From positions 4,552,853 to 4,616,852 of the forward strand of contig JAQFVV010000021.1 of assembly GCA_028023455.1 (NCBI GenBank): a DNA stretch of 64,000 nt, read 5' to 3'. Numbering within the stretch: the first letter of the stretch is position 1; the number at the start of each line of letters is the position of its first letter. The translations under genes were made by a program, and so were the position numbers. Under the pieces are notes generated by a model. The model was not told the DNA's origin, searched no databases, and saw nothing but the letters and a program-made list of their open reading frames with translations. This document shows positions 33,590-45,835 of the stretch, piece by piece. The DNA is from Epiperipatus broadwayi. Its lineage: Eukaryota > Onychophora > Udeonychophora > Euonychophora > Peripatidae.

Positions 33590-35510
33590 AAAAACTGCAA
33601 CAAACATAGCTGGTAGAAAAAAGCAGCAATTGACTAATAAAATTTCTACTGAGACTAGAGAATTTATGAAGAAAAGAAGGAATATGAAGATATACAAAAA
33701 TGATGTATTAAAAAGAATTGAATATCTCGAATTTTGTAAAATGGTACGGAAAAGAATTGAAAATGATATAAGAAAGTATAACTGTGAAATAGCAAAGAAA
33801 GCTGTAGAAGAAAATAAAAGTCTCAAAAATGTTAAACAACATTTTGGTATTGGTAGGAAATTTATATCTGCAATAAGAAAAAAAGATGGAATTATTACTA
33901 AAAAGAGAGATGACATCATGAAATTGGTAGAAGATTTTTATCAAGAATTATATAGTAATAAAGAACAAGTTCCTCCTATATCTATTACATCTTCCGAATT
34001 GCCCAGAATTTTAAATGAAGAAGTGAGAAATGCAATTAAGTGTATGAAGAAAGGAAAGGCTCCAGGAAATGATGGAATTATAATTGATATATTAAAAGAA
34101 GCAGATGAAGAAATAGAAACAATTTTAGCAAAGTTATATACCAAATGTCTAAATGATAAAGATGTACCGGAAGATTGGAAGAATGCAGTAATAATATTAA
34201 TATTTAAAAAAGGTGATAAAGAAGATATTAGAAATTACAGACCTATCAGCCTTTTATCAGTTTTATATAAAAATTTTACCAAGATAATTACAACTCGTCT
34301 ACAGAGAACTTTGGATTTCCACCAACCAAGAGAACAAGCTGGATTTAGAAGTGGTTTTAGTACAATAGATCATATCCAGGTATTGAGAGAAGTCATAGAA
34401 AGGACAAACGAATATGAGTTGTCATTATGTTTTGGATTTGTAGATTATGAAAAGGCATTCGAGTCTATACACATTTCTTCAGTGATTAAAGCATTGGATC
34501 ATCAAGGTATAGATCCAGGATATTGTCATATTTTAAAGAATATTTATAAAAATGCAACAGCAACAATTAGATTACATAATGATACTGGAAAAATCAACAT
34601 TGAGAAAGGTGTAAGACAAGGTGACTCCATATCTCCAAAACTCTTTACAGCAGTGCTGCAAGAAGTATTTTGTGGATTAAAATGGGAAACTATAGGAGTG
34701 AAAGTAAATGAAGAGTATTTAAGTCATTTAGATTTCACAGATGATGTAGTTGTTTTTGCAAATAATGCTTCAGAGCTGTAGGAAATGTTGCAGGAGTTAG
34801 CAGATGAAAGTAGAAAAGTAGGACTAAAGATAAATGTTAAAAAGACTAAAGTAATGTTTAATCGATTTGCTCAAAATATGAAAATAAAGATTGATTATGA
34901 AGAATTAGAAGAAGTTAACAGTTACAAATACCTTGGTCAGATTATTAATACAGATGGAAAAATAATGGAGGAAATTAATCATAGAATTAAACTTGGTTGG
35001 AGTGCTTTTGGTAGAAATAACTTGATACTAAAAGAAAATATGCCTATGTGTTTGAAAAGGATGGTTTTTAACAAGTGTGTTTTACCAGTTCTTACTTATG
35101 GATCTGAGACTTGGACACTTAATAGAAGAGCAATACAGAGACTTCAGACCACTCAACGGAGTATGGAGAGATGTATGTTGGAAGTAACAAGAAGAGATCG
35201 AAAACTCAATGTATGGGTAAGACAACAAACAGGTGTTACTGACCTTATTGAAAAAATTAAAAGATTGAAATGGAGTTGGGCTGGACATATTGTTAGAAGA
35301 GATGAAAATAGATGGACAATTGAAATTTTAAACTGGATTCCAAGAGATTGTAAAAAACCCAGAAAGAGACCACATGTGAGATGGATGGATGAAATAAGAA
35401 AATGTGCAGGGGTGTTGTGGAGAGGAGAAGCTATAGATCGGAGAAGATGGATTAAACTTGGAGAGACCTTCATCCTGCAGTGGATTGATAATGGTTGATG
35501 ATGATGATGA
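33590..35510 (+). pseudogene. RTE-type LINE, copy 1: reverse transcriptase and C-terminal region
   Basis: A single frame runs from about 33600 to 35498 (roughly 630 codons), broken by only one stop, TAG at 34779-34781, where the second copy has CAG (Gln). It starts with the linker between endonuclease and RT (E-T-R-E-F-M-K-K-R-R). Then come K-G-K-A-P-G-N-D-G, F-K-K-G-D-K, N-Y-R-P-I-S-L-L-S, E-Q-A-G-F-R and G-V-R-Q-G-D-S-I-S-P. The polymerase box is F-T-D-D (34734-34745) instead of F-A-D-D. After it comes the RTE tail E-T-W-T-L-N-R-R-A, ending W-I-D-N-G-stop, then a (GAT)n tail (35495-35515). The endonuclease domain is missing, so the copy is 5' truncated. The minus-strand ORFs here are shadows. 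Confidence 0.92.
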
Positions 35511-35515
35511 TGATG

Positions 35516-36905
35516 GTCTGGATTTTTTTTATGATATAATGTTTAAAGTAATTACCTGCATTCTCATGACCAGTAGTTTAAATCAATGTGACACTAAAAC
35601 TTTTTTTTTGGGGGGGGGGGAGCTGGGAATTTCCAAACAAGTTTAACATTTTTTCATCTAACCATCCAATCATTGGTTAGCAAATAGATATCTAAATATT
35701 CTTAGCTAGAGAGTAAACATGAAAACTCTTTAGCCATCTATTATGCTGTCACTATTATTAATATCAAATCATTTTTTCTATTTAATGGAGCAATAGCCGA
35801 TATTCAACAATCCAACAAAAAAAGATAAGCCATTTTCAAACATTTGTTAGGACTTTCCATATTTTAAGAGGTAAGACAAAGAAATCTTGTATAGAGCTGC
35901 CAAAGCATTAAATTATTTGCAAATTAAAAATGATGCAACAAATCTAGTTCAAAGCAATTCTTATTGATTGTATAGGCTTGCACAAGATTGCAAATAAGAA
36001 ATCCAGTTTGCTAAACTTGTTTCTACAGTAGTTTCTCAGTACTGAAGATTTTGATACTTTACATATTTATCGGGGTCTTATAGAAAAAAAATGGAGTCAA
36101 AATTATTATGGAGTCAAAATTATTACACATGTATTTAAAAAAATGAAGATGTGACTATATACACACATGGTACCATTATCAGTTAGTTCAGAGAGACATC
36201 CATGCCATATAGAAACAATAAACATATATATTTAACTTTTTTTTTATATTCTTAGGACTTTTTACAGGTATCTGAACAATAACCAATCTAACTATCCATT
36301 CAATATTGATCAGTATATGGGTATTTAGACATTATTAGACAGCAAATGAAAACAAACATTAATCTGAATTATGCAGAAGTAGCTAACTCCGGTGAACCAT
36401 TTATTTTCATTTGCTGATACTCTATTATTCTGCTTCAAAGTGGGCTATTTAAAAGCTATTTTAGCATATCGCTATATATATAAATCACTTTATCCCAGCC
36501 AATAATTAAATAAATAAATAAATAGAATATCAGCAACTTGTTGTCAAGGTATCATTCAGATAATAAATGGAAATCCTTCAGAAATCTACTTTTCAGAATT
36601 TAAGATCTTAATTAGAGAATGAACAAAGAAGTGACTGGAACAGATTAAAATTAAAACTATGTAGAAATTTTAAATAAAATCCATTAAACAAACCAAGATA
36701 AAGGGAGTGTTGTCTTGGCTACAACTTGCTGATAATCTATTGGTTTATTTAAGCACTCATTTGGGATATTGTGATATACATATGACAATCAATTAGCTGT
36801 TTAAACTTGTGATTCATTTATTAATGCAATTTTTTAAGTCTGAAAATTTGTATAATAATTTTTTAAATAAGATATTTATTTTATATAGCACTATGTTGTA
36901 TAAAC
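35516..36905. other. Unassigned AT-rich DNA
   Basis: No gene. A T9-G11 run lies at 35601-35620. An AATATTGATCAGTATATGGG repeat scrap lies near 36303. Confidence 0.45.
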
Positions 36906-36907
36906 TG

Positions 36908-37137
36908 TAATATTAATAATTAGCCATTAATCTACTGCACATGCGCTTTGTGGATTTTAACTATAAATGAATACTCTCACTTTCCAAACACAAGATAGAG
37001 TCTTTGTGAAAAGATAGATAGATTCATTCTATCTTTTCACAAAGACTTTATCTTGTGTTTGGAAAATGAGAGTGTTCATTTATAGTTAAAATCCACAAAG
37101 CGCATGTGCATTAGTTTAATGGCTAATTATTAATATT
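36908..37137. repeat. 230-bp near-perfect palindrome
   Basis: Arms of about 110 bp (36908-37020 and 37029-37137) are almost exact complements, from TAATATTAATAATTAGCC inward to TTTGTGAAAAGATAG. The loop is under 12 bp. The arms contain GCACATGCGCTTTGTGG and its complement, CCACAAAGCGCATGTGC. No coding capacity. It is either a young fold-back/MITE-like element or a local inverted duplication. The few mismatches suggest recent origin or ongoing correction. Confidence 0.9.
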
Positions 37138-38690
37138 ATAATAATTTTTATACATTTCACTAATAATAACTATATAATTTATTATTTTTCACACTTTCAT
37201 TTTTGTTAGTAATATTTGATAAATATTAGTTAGTTCAATATATCATTTCTCTTTGTGCATTTTAAAGCAGTTTTATTTCCTTATAACTTTCAACTAAAAT
37301 TGCAGTCTTCATCAGAAACTTATAAATATTATATAGATTTTATTATATTACCTGCATAATAATGTGTCAAATATTGTCTGCAATTACATTCTATTCATTA
37401 TTATAAGAAACAAATAGAGGACCTAAAATAGTTTGGAGTAAAATGAAGTTGTTTTAAAAATGCAAAAAAGAAAAATGGTGTATTAATATTATATTAAATT
37501 GAGCAGTAAAGAAATGGTGAAAAAGTTTAATCATGTAACAGTTAATAATAAATTCATTTAGATGTATAGTATTTTTATATAAACAATAGAACTGTCCATT
37601 GGTCAGGTCAGCAACACCTGAAGTAAGTAGAAGAATGCCATCAAAATGTTGTGTTATATATTAACCAATTTTTTCTAATGATAATTTAACAATTAATATT
37701 GAATAATGCAAATAGTTCATCATATAATTACAACTGAAATACCATAATCACAAACTTTCAGACAAAAAATATATATATGTTATCAACAAAATGTGAAAAC
37801 TGGCATTGGATAGAATGCCTAGACATTTTATACAAAGCCAAAAGTGGGATGTTCAAATGTGAAATGCTTAGATTTTTACACATTTCCTAGGTATTCCATA
37901 AAATGACAAAAAAGGAAAATTGGCAAAGTATAGAATACTTCCAGTAATAATGTTTAATGTCACAAAGACAAAACATAATATTAAGTTGCACACATTTAAC
38001 ATGTAATTAGTAAAATTGATGATTGAAATTGTTAGATATAGCTAGTTAATGAAAAGTAGAAAGATAATTAGTAAGAAATTTCTTAATTCTTGAAGATTTA
38101 TGAGATTTTAAAATCCTTCACTCTTGGCATTTTACATCAGAAATAATGGTGAAAAAATGTCCTTATTTCTTTCCTGGCTCATTTGATATTTATATAAATT
38201 TCAGCATTTCCCTACCATAATCATGTGCTAACTTATTATGGGTTTTTTTGTCAGATGGCTTGTCAATAAGAAATAATCATACCCTATTTGAAATTAAGAA
38301 AGTGAAGCTCTATTGTAATATAAGAAATTCAACATATTGGTAAATTTTTATTATTTAGTAATAAAAAGAGCATTATTTTTTACAGTTTCTTTTGTTCTAT
38401 TATTTTATGATATAGGTTAAATATGAAAAATTTCCATATCTTATATTTTGCATTTCTTACATTTTTCCCATGTATCTGCTCAATAAAGGCCTTTTTTATA
38501 CTTTGCCAAAAACTTTTGTCATTCTTTATAATGTTCAGGTATTTTATATAAGATCTAGGGAAAGTATGTAAAAAAATTTAAATAAAAATAAAAATTTATA
38601 CTTTGCCTAAAACTGTCACACATTGTGTAGAATGCCCAGGCATTCTATACAATGCCTCCTTTTCATACTTTGCCTGTAACACACACACAC
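37138..38690. other. Unassigned AT-rich DNA
   Basis: No gene. TTGCAGTCTTCATCAGAAAC (37302-37321) echoes, in reverse, the TTCTGATGAAGACTGG loop of family C. Several short phrases around 37800-38660 recur locally in both orientations (for example GATAGAATGCCTAGACATTT and TAGAATGCCCAGGCATTC), suggesting decayed local repeats. Confidence 0.4.
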
Positions 38691-38694
38691 ATAA

Positions 38695-38985
38695 ATATTA
38701 AACTCAGTCAACACTTAGGAAATCCCAATATCAATAACAATCAGCAATCTCAACTTGTTGTTAAGTCAACCTCCTTTTCACAATGAAAGTGAAATTTTAC
38801 CTTTCTTTATGGTCCAGTATATTTATATAGGCACTAAAGATTACAATTTTACCATAGCAATACAATAATTTCAATCTCTGTTGTCATATTGCAATTTTTA
38901 GTGTCTATATAAAGATATTGGACCACAAATAAAGACAGAATTCCATCTTTATTGTGGAAAGGAGCAGGTTGAGTTTGTTGTTTAT
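38695..38985. repeat. Fold-back repeat family G, copy 1
   Basis: Begins AACTCAGTCAACACTTAGGA. Internal arms pair: GTCCAGTATATTTATATAGG with CTATATAAAGATATTGGACC, and further out AACCTCCTTTTCACAATGAA with TTTATTGTGGAAAGGAGCAG. Related copies are at 39270-39560 and 62940-63130. Confidence 0.7.
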
Positions 38986-38989
38986 TATA

Positions 38990-39240
38990 AAACCATCAAA
39001 ACATTACATGATCACCATTTCATATGCTTACATAATAGGTTAAAAACAGTAGCAACTTCTATACAGTAGTGTCACCAAGTGCAAGCCTTTGTAATCAATG
39101 GATGCAGAAAAGTTTGTGCATAAAATCCTTATATAGTACCTACACATCCAATATCTCAAGATTAGTTTCTAGCTTGTGGTTTTCCTCAGTGAAAAGCCTT
39201 GGATTTGAGAGCACTACATCTAAATCAAATTCACGGCTCC
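38990..39240 (-). repeat. Fold-back repeat family A, copy 4 (partial, reversed)
   Basis: The family tail appears reversed as ACATTACATGATCACCATTT, followed by ACAGTAGTGTCACC, GTAATCAATGGATGC and the core CAAGATTAGTTTCTAGCTTG with CTCAGTGAAAAGCC. It ends without the second arm, near a (TA)n run at 39252-39270. Confidence 0.7.
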
Positions 39241-39269
39241 ATTATTTCAATATGTATATATATATATAT

Positions 39270-39565
39270 ACTAAAAGTCAGTCAATACTTAGACAATCCC
39301 AACATCATTAACAATTAACAATTCAAACTGTTGTCAAGGCAACCTCCATTTAAGAATAAGGTGGAATTTCACCTTTATTGTTAACAGGAGGTTGCCTTGA
39401 CACCACGTAGACAATCCCAATATCACTAACAATCAACAATTTTAAATTTTTGTCAAGGCAACTTCCTTTTAATTCCATCTTTATTGTTAAAATGAGGTTG
39501 CCTTGACAACAGTTTGAAATTGTTGATTGTTATTGATATTGGGATTGTCTAAGTGTTGACCAATT
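39270..39565. repeat. Fold-back repeat family G, copy 2 (with internal duplication)
   Basis: Contains GTCAATACTTAGACAATCCC at the left and its complement GGGATTGTCTAAGTGTTGAC at the right. An internal partial duplication (TAGACAATCCCAATATCACT at about 39406) is followed by GTCAAGGCAACTTCC and by AGGTTGCCTTGACAACAG. Confidence 0.75.
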
Positions 39566-39834
39566 TTAATGATTACTTATAAACTCATTTAGCTTTGACC
39601 ATTATTACACTTATATATGTATGTGCTAATTACAAATTCTAATTACCACATGACTTGACATTTATTCGATGTAAAAATATTATTTATCATTGCATATATA
39701 TAAAACTAAGAGGAGAAAAACATTCTCCTTCAGTCTAAGAATAAATATCATTCTGTATGTTAGCAAGGTCAAGAATAGAATTTACCATCTATTCTTTGAA
39801 CTTTATTATATATATATATATCACATGAACTAAT

Positions 39835-40010
39835 TTTATAAGCTTGTATTTCAAATGTTATATAATGAGCTTGCCAATACATCTTAACAAGCTTTTCAGA
39901 ATATCCCTATCCTCACTGACTACCGCCAGAATGAGAAACCAATCGCAGGATAGGGATATTTTGAAAAGCTTGTTAAGAGCTATTGGCAAGCTCTTTATAT
40001 AACATATATA
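39835..40010. repeat. Fold-back repeat family E, copy 1
   Basis: Inverted arms: GTTATATAATGAGCTTGCCA with TTGGCAAGCTCTTTATATAAC, and AACAAGCTTTTCAGAATATC with GATATTTTGAAAAGCTTGTT. The loop CCTCACTGACTACCGCCAG is about 45 bp. (TA)n runs lie outside both ends. Confidence 0.8.
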
Positions 40011-40584
40011 TATATATAATCACACATTATATGTTATAGTGTGTATTTTCCAGTTTTCCGCTTTATTTTATTATTGCTAATTAATTAATTTTAATTAATA
40101 GTAAAATATCAACTTATTACTTTTTTTTTTTCAAAATATACAGTAAATAAAAGATTAAAATAAAAAGATTCAGGTTATCCGGATCCACAAAATTATTTCA
40201 AAACCAATATATACCATGTTAATACATCAAAGGCAATGTAATTCCCAATTATTTTATTTATAATATTGAAATTTCTGCTTTTATTATATTTTCTTAATTA
40301 TTTAAGTAATATGGTTAATTGTTTGATAATTACTTAAAAAATAGTAAGATTTCATAGTATAGTTCACTGTTTTTTTATCCGATAAATAACCCATAACAAT
40401 TCAGCTGACCATCCAATATCGATCAGTATAATAGTATCTATTATTTTTAGTTTAAAGATAAAGTAAGGATTGGAAGGGGAGACCCTCTCAAACTTCCTCA
40501 TCTGACAATGGTTTAGTGTAACTGCTTCTGAGATCTTCTATGGGTAGTTTTTAAAATTTCCGTTTTATTTTACTTAATTGTAAA
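40011..40584. other. Unassigned AT-rich DNA
   Basis: No gene recognised. Confidence 0.45.
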
Positions 40585-40740
40585 TATAGGGGATTTGAAC
40601 TCAGACTTTCAAGCAACCTTCAACTATCCATACTATCCACTACTGACACACATGACCACACATATGTAGAAAAGATCAATAATCACCAATATACGTATTT
40701 CGTGCTGAACAGGCACTCATCAGTTGGTTAAGTTCCAGGT
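40585..40740. repeat. Fold-back repeat family B, copy 2 (left half only)
   Basis: GGGGATTTGAACTCAGACTT, then CACATGACCACACATATG and GAACAGGCACTCATCAGTTGG match the left arm of the copy at 640-1055. The right arm is absent. Confidence 0.7.
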
Positions 40741-41006
40741 ATAAGAATGCCTGTATTTCAAATTTTACTTTGCTTAATAAACTGTCAAGATCTGATTATA
40801 TGAATTATGTAATTCTTAATAATTAATCTGAAATGTTTTGAAAATTATTTAGTTGTACAATATGCTAATGAGACTAAAAAGATTACAGATTCATCTCAAA
40901 AAAAAAAAAAAAGAAAAGAAACAGGGTATCTGTTCTTCACACCTTTTTTTCATTGATGTGCAATTAAAGTAACTTCAATTTAGTCATTGCATCCAGTTAC
41001 AGTAAC

Positions 41007-41322
41007 AGGCAAAACTCACTATATATTGCCACACACAACAAGCTAGAGTAATCAATGGATGCCAGAAGGCTTGCACATAAAATCCCCATCTAGTGCCTAC
41101 TCATCCAATATCCCCAGACTAGTTTCTGTCTTATGGCCTTCATCAGTGAGGAGCCTTGGATCTGAGAGCACTGCATGAGTAGGCACTAGATGGGGAATTT
41201 ATGCACAAGCCTTCTGGCATCCATTGATTACTCTAGCTTGTTGTGTGAGGCTGTATATATAGTAAGTTTTGCCTGTTTTAACAACAGTTATACACAAGTA
41301 TAAGAGGTGTGATGTTTATTGG
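41007..41322 (+). repeat. Fold-back repeat family A, copy 5 (complete), with 13-bp target duplication
   Basis: A good reference copy. The left end is AGGCAAAACTCACTATATAT, followed by the left arm, the core CCCCAGACTAGTTTCTGTCT with TTCATCAGTGAGGAGCC, and the right arm. It then has GTTTTGCCTGTTTTAACAAC and the tail GTGTGATGTTTATTGG. Flanks CAGTTACAGTAAC (40994-41006) and CAGTTATAGTAAC (41323-41335) match at 12 of 13 bases. Confidence 0.85.
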
Positions 41323-41335
41323 CAGTTATAGTAAC

Positions 41336-42510
41336 CATATAATTTTAACAATTAAAAGAGTTTGCCATTCATTATGGGTGATGCGATTATAAATGCACAG
41401 TTGTTGAAAATATTAAACAGTAGATTTAAGAATTTCCCTGACTCCTTCTAATAAACTGAACACTTCCCCCTACGTTGGCTTGCCTTTTGAAAGATCCAAT
41501 ATTATTTGCCTTTAGCAGTTTCCTACTTCAAACTTGATCATATCTATATTACAGCCCAGCTTCACATTATTGCCAGAATAATTCCAGGCCAGTTGACTCA
41601 CTAACCTTGACTGGTTTCCCAAGTGGATGTTAGTTTTATGGACAGTTTCTCTACCTTACTGTAAATAATCAGGTTTAGCTGTTTAGTTATATGATTGGTC
41701 TGTTATGCCAGCTATTTGTATAGATTGTTGTAATTTCATTGGATTCTCTAGTCTGGACAAAACTATTATTGCAATTTGGTTTTAAATGAATCCACAGCAG
41801 ATATTTATGAATTAAATAGTGCTATAATATATAATAAATAAAATATAAGCTACTGCTAGGCAAAAACCTCTTTTTTCAAGGCGAACACCAAAGAAGAAAT
41901 CAATACTCACTAGCCTGCCAAATGTTAGGTGGGGAGGATTTAAACAATCTTTAAATTCTACTCATAGCTAAGAAAACTAGCTATTTATTAATTAATCCAT
42001 TTTGGATGCTATTTGAATAGGTTTTGGAATCACCAATTGAAAGAAAAACTTTAAACTTATTTGAAATCTGAACAATTTTCAAATTATGCCTCGATTTCAA
42101 ACACCAGATCATAAGCAACTGCATGAAAATATTACTACATTATGAGGTTCTTTTATAAGTAATAAGGATTTTTTTTTAATAACTTCTAACTAGTTTGTAA
42201 GTCTGTAATTAGAACATTTTAACAAGTGTTGCAAAAAAATTAAAATTTATATCATAAATTATCGATTTTCTTTTTAGACATTGAATTATTGTTCAGTGTT
42301 CATTATTATTAATCATAAGTGACGTAAAACAATCGATTTTTTTTTTTTTGTTTCAAAAAGTGTAATTATATTTTGGACTATTTTCACTACTGAAATGATT
42401 GTCAAATATTTATAGGAACAATTCAAACTTTATTTATACATTTTTGTTTACATTCAACTGTTAATCACTCGAGGCATCATTGTAGTCTAGATATGTGCCA
42501 ATGAACATAT
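41336..42510. other. Unassigned AT-rich DNA
   Basis: No gene recognised. The stretch near 42000-42140 has phrases in common with 43092-43200 (AACTGAAAGGAAAA-like, then a reversed box-B-like TTTCAAACACCAGA), possibly an old SINE. Confidence 0.4.
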
Positions 42511-42514
42511 ATTT

Positions 42515-42677
42515 CACAGAGGCAAACCTCTCCATACAGTAGTGTCATTCAGTGCAAGCTAGAGTAATCAATGGATGCAGGAACCACTGAGTGGCACTAC
42601 TGTATAGAGTGTTTTGCCTCTGTGTAAACAGTTTTTGTAAGCATAAAGAATGGTGATCATGTGATATTTAGTGGTTC
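42515..42677 (+). repeat. Fold-back repeat family A, copy 6 (short form)
   Basis: Has CACAGAGGCAAACCTCTCCA, the left arm, and the right arm ending GTTTTGCCTCTGTG, then the tail GGTGATCATGTGATATTTAG. The whole core is deleted, leaving a compact hairpin. Flanking ATATATTTCA / ATATATTCCA may be the duplication. Confidence 0.75.
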
Positions 42678-42868
42678 AAAATATATTCCATTGGTTAAAC
42701 AGAAAAAAAAAAATCAAAAGCAGCTACTCACATGATAATGAAAAATAAATCCATATTATAATGGTAAATAAATCTATAAATCACCCTAATAACATTCTTC
42801 ATAATGTTTTAAAATGCTCATTATTCTTGTTTTTAAAAGAACAAAAAGTGGAAAAATATATATGAATA

Positions 42869-43027
42869 AATAATATTCAAATCACACTCCCAAATGTTAT
42901 GATATTTCAAAAACACACTCTGTGAATAAATATAATATCCTTTTGGGTTGGTTGTTTGAAGTTCTGACATTATTCACAGAGGGCGTTGCTGAAATATCGT
43001 AATGTTTGGGAGAATGATTTGAATATT
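42869..43027. repeat. Fold-back repeat, about 160 bp
   Basis: The arms AATATTCAAATCACACTCCC...CACTCTGTGAATAAA and TTATTCACAGAGGGCG...AATGATTTGAATATT are imperfect complements around a 40-bp loop. Confidence 0.75.
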
Positions 43028-43195
43028 TTCTATTTAATTTAAGACTAGTCATATGCTATGGAATACTTTTATAAATAAATAAATATAGACATTGGTTAGC
43101 TAACTGAAAGGAAAATCTTGTCTAAATTTTTCAAATGATATCTAGCTCAGATTCAAACTTCAGACCATGAACAATGAAGTACAGGGATAACTACA

Positions 43196-43320
43196 TTATT
43201 GTCTGTGATGGAATAGCCTAAGTGGTTTGGACCATCACCTTAAATTCTGCCTTTGTGAATTTAAAGATCACCAATTTGAATTCTGTGATAGTTGTCATTG
43301 ATCAGACCTATAACATCTGA
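43196..43320 (+). repeat. Possible tRNA-like SINE
   Basis: AATAGCCTAAGTGGTTTGGA (box A-like), then ACCAATTTGAATTCTGTGA (box B-like). Weak; no duplication seen. Confidence 0.25.
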
Positions 43321-43530
43321 AAACGAGAATAAATGCCATGTGAAACATGTTTTACACTAGCCTGTATGTTATTGCTCACAGTTCAGTGTACTTGGAAAAA
43401 TATAAATGTGAATTTTTCTAAAAGCATTTAACAATTCAACTAGATAATGAAAATACTCTTACATATAACTGCAGTAAAATGACATCACAAATCTTCGGAC
43501 AATCAAATTTTAATAATATCTAATAACTTA

Positions 43531-43890
43531 CACAGAGGCTAAACTCTCCATACAGTAGTGCCAGTCAGTGCAAGCCACTGTAATCAATGGGTGCAAGAAG
43601 GTTTGTGCATGAAATCCATATCTAATGCATACTCATCCAATATCCCCAGACTAGATCTAGATGCAGTACTCTCAGATCCAAGGCTCCTCACTAATGAAAG
43701 CCACAAGCCAGAATCTAATCTGGGGATATTGGGTGAGTAGGCACAAGATAGGTATTTTATGCACAAACCTTTTTGCATAAATTAATTACTCTGGCTTGCA
43801 CTGAGTGGTGCTACTGTATGGAGAGTTTAGCCTCTGTGTAAACAGCTAGTGTAAGTATGAAGAGCGGTGATCATGTGATGTTTAGTGGTT
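43531..43890 (+). repeat. Fold-back repeat family A, copy 7
   Basis: Left end CACAGAGGCTAAACTCTCCA; the long arms and core are present in both orientations; right end TTTAGCCTCTGTGTAAACAG and tail GTGATCATGTGATGTTTAGT. Flanks starting TAATATCTAATAACTT (43514) and TAATGTTTAATAATTT (43891) are alike apart from three transitions. Short ORFs on both strands are mirror readings of the arms. Confidence 0.8.
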
Positions 43891-43907
43891 TAATGTTTAA
43901 TAATTTT

Positions 43908-45825
43908 ATGCTTTCCAGTTGTTGGCTCTTACTGTATAATCTTTTGGTGATATTTGTATATAATGTTAGTCAGTATTTTAAGAAATATTCACAACTAGAA
44001 TTTGGTGTTTTTATTTAATTAAAGTATCTGTGAAGAATATTCCTAAAAGTATCATACTTTTTAACCATTTATGTGTTACTTATTGTAAGCTTTAGTATGT
44101 AATGATAGATGCTGATAATAGTGTTTAATAAGTTTATATCCTGTTCTGTCATGTCCAATATTCTCTGACTAGATTCACATTTATCACTTTCATCAATGAG
44201 GTGTTGGATTTTGGAATTGTACACCTGGAACTTTAGGATTTAATGCACCTTCCTTCCACCTGCTAAAATTTTTTGGTTCTCTTTTATATTATGCTGCTAA
44301 AACAACAATATGTAAACTGAAGTCATGTGAAAGTCATGAAATATTGCTAAAGCATCATAAATACATATCATAATTTATATTCTTAAGTTTTAATAATTTT
44401 AGTTTTGATATTTGTACTTCAGTACAAATGATAATTGGCAGATGAAGTCTAAATAAAAACCCAATTCTATTTCCTGTTTATGTTTTTTGATAGTTGCCAT
44501 TACAAACAGGCCCCTACTTATGCAAACCTTCATAGCATATATAAAGAGGTGAGGAATGCTTTTCTTATATAAGTAAAGAATAGCCTGTACTTCTATTCAG
44601 ACAATATATAATATATAAACTTTGCTCTCAAACAATCATAGGCAACCTAGAGTTCAATTCTTGTTATAATAGACATTTATCTTACGATTAACTTTCATCA
44701 AAGTTTTGTATGCTACCTATTTACTCATGCTTTGTCTTTAATGAGGTTTGGTGTAAATGAATAATTCCTCAAATTATTAACCAATGAAAATTAATGATTT
44801 AAAATTTAAAATATTTACTTTTTCTTTCCACCATTTATAAATGATTTGTCATGACAGTTCTGAGAATCCATCAAAAATATTCCTATTCAATTCCCTTTCT
44901 CTTATTCTGGACATGTCACATAATCTTAAATAGTCAATAGTTAGCAGATGATAGTACTAAATAAATCTTTATCCAATATACTGAATAGAGATTTATTAAA
45001 CACTACCATCTAACATCAATTAATTGTTCAAACTTTCACTAGGTGGCATAAATGGAGTAAGAATTGTTATTGAAAAATATTATGGGTAAGCTGGTATCAT
45101 GATATTTTGTTAGTTTCATTATTTATGTGTGCAGATATAATTACAGGTTAGATTGAAAGTAATTTATCATATTTTTTAAAAGGGATGTAGTTTTTTTTTT
45201 AAATTAAATGTAATGACTTTGCAATAATTTTTATAAGAAATTTATGCACCAAGTTAGAAAAATTTGAAAATGTTATACCAGTCATTATTTCATGTAAGAA
45301 ATGTAAATATGTTAACAAAACATTCCAAGCATCATTTTTATATAATTCAGAACATTTAACTTTAGCCAGTTTAACTTCTTTTTGAATAAATTTCCAACTT
45401 TTTAGTTCAAATTAATTTTTATTCTTTACTGTATTTTCAGAAATTTTGAATTATTAATTAGAAATGTATGTTTACAAATGAAAGTTATTCTATTAGGTTT
45501 TCAAATATATATATATAAACTTACATTAAAGTCAAATACATAATAAGATTAGTAAGAATAATATGGTTTCTCTTAGTGGATAATTTCTACAGTTACTAGT
45601 AATAATATTAAATTTTAAAAATAGATTCATTTTTATATAGCTTCAAAAGCCTGAATGAATTATTCAGATTACTTAAAGCTAACAATTTTTTTTTTAAAAA
45701 GTTAAAGTTTTATAATTATAAAAAAATGGCAAAAATTAATCAACCACAGTAAAAATGAAAGCATTATGTTTGAGCCAATTACAAATGGTAACCAAATGTT
45801 GATTTCTTTTGATTTGTTTTCTTCT
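43908..45825. other. Unassigned AT-rich DNA
   Basis: No gene or repeat recognised. The first part (43905-44300) includes AATGAGGTGTTGGATTTTGG, loosely like a decayed fold-back core. Confidence 0.4.
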
Positions 45826-45835
45826 AAAACTAAAC

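Noticed and set aside
33578-35473. Several minus-strand ORFs of 67-113 codons
   Set aside because: Antisense shadows of the RTE reverse transcriptase; no domains, Phe/Ser/Ile-rich.
41007-41322. Family A as a classical terminal-inverted-repeat MITE
   Set aside because: Flanking duplications vary in length and the two ends differ; kept as an unclassified fold-back retroposon-like element.
43558-43778. Matching ORFs on both strands (and similar ones at 1421-1606, 5135-5332 and 39069-39311)
   Set aside because: They share the same peptide because they read the inverted arms of family A; no sign of selection for coding.
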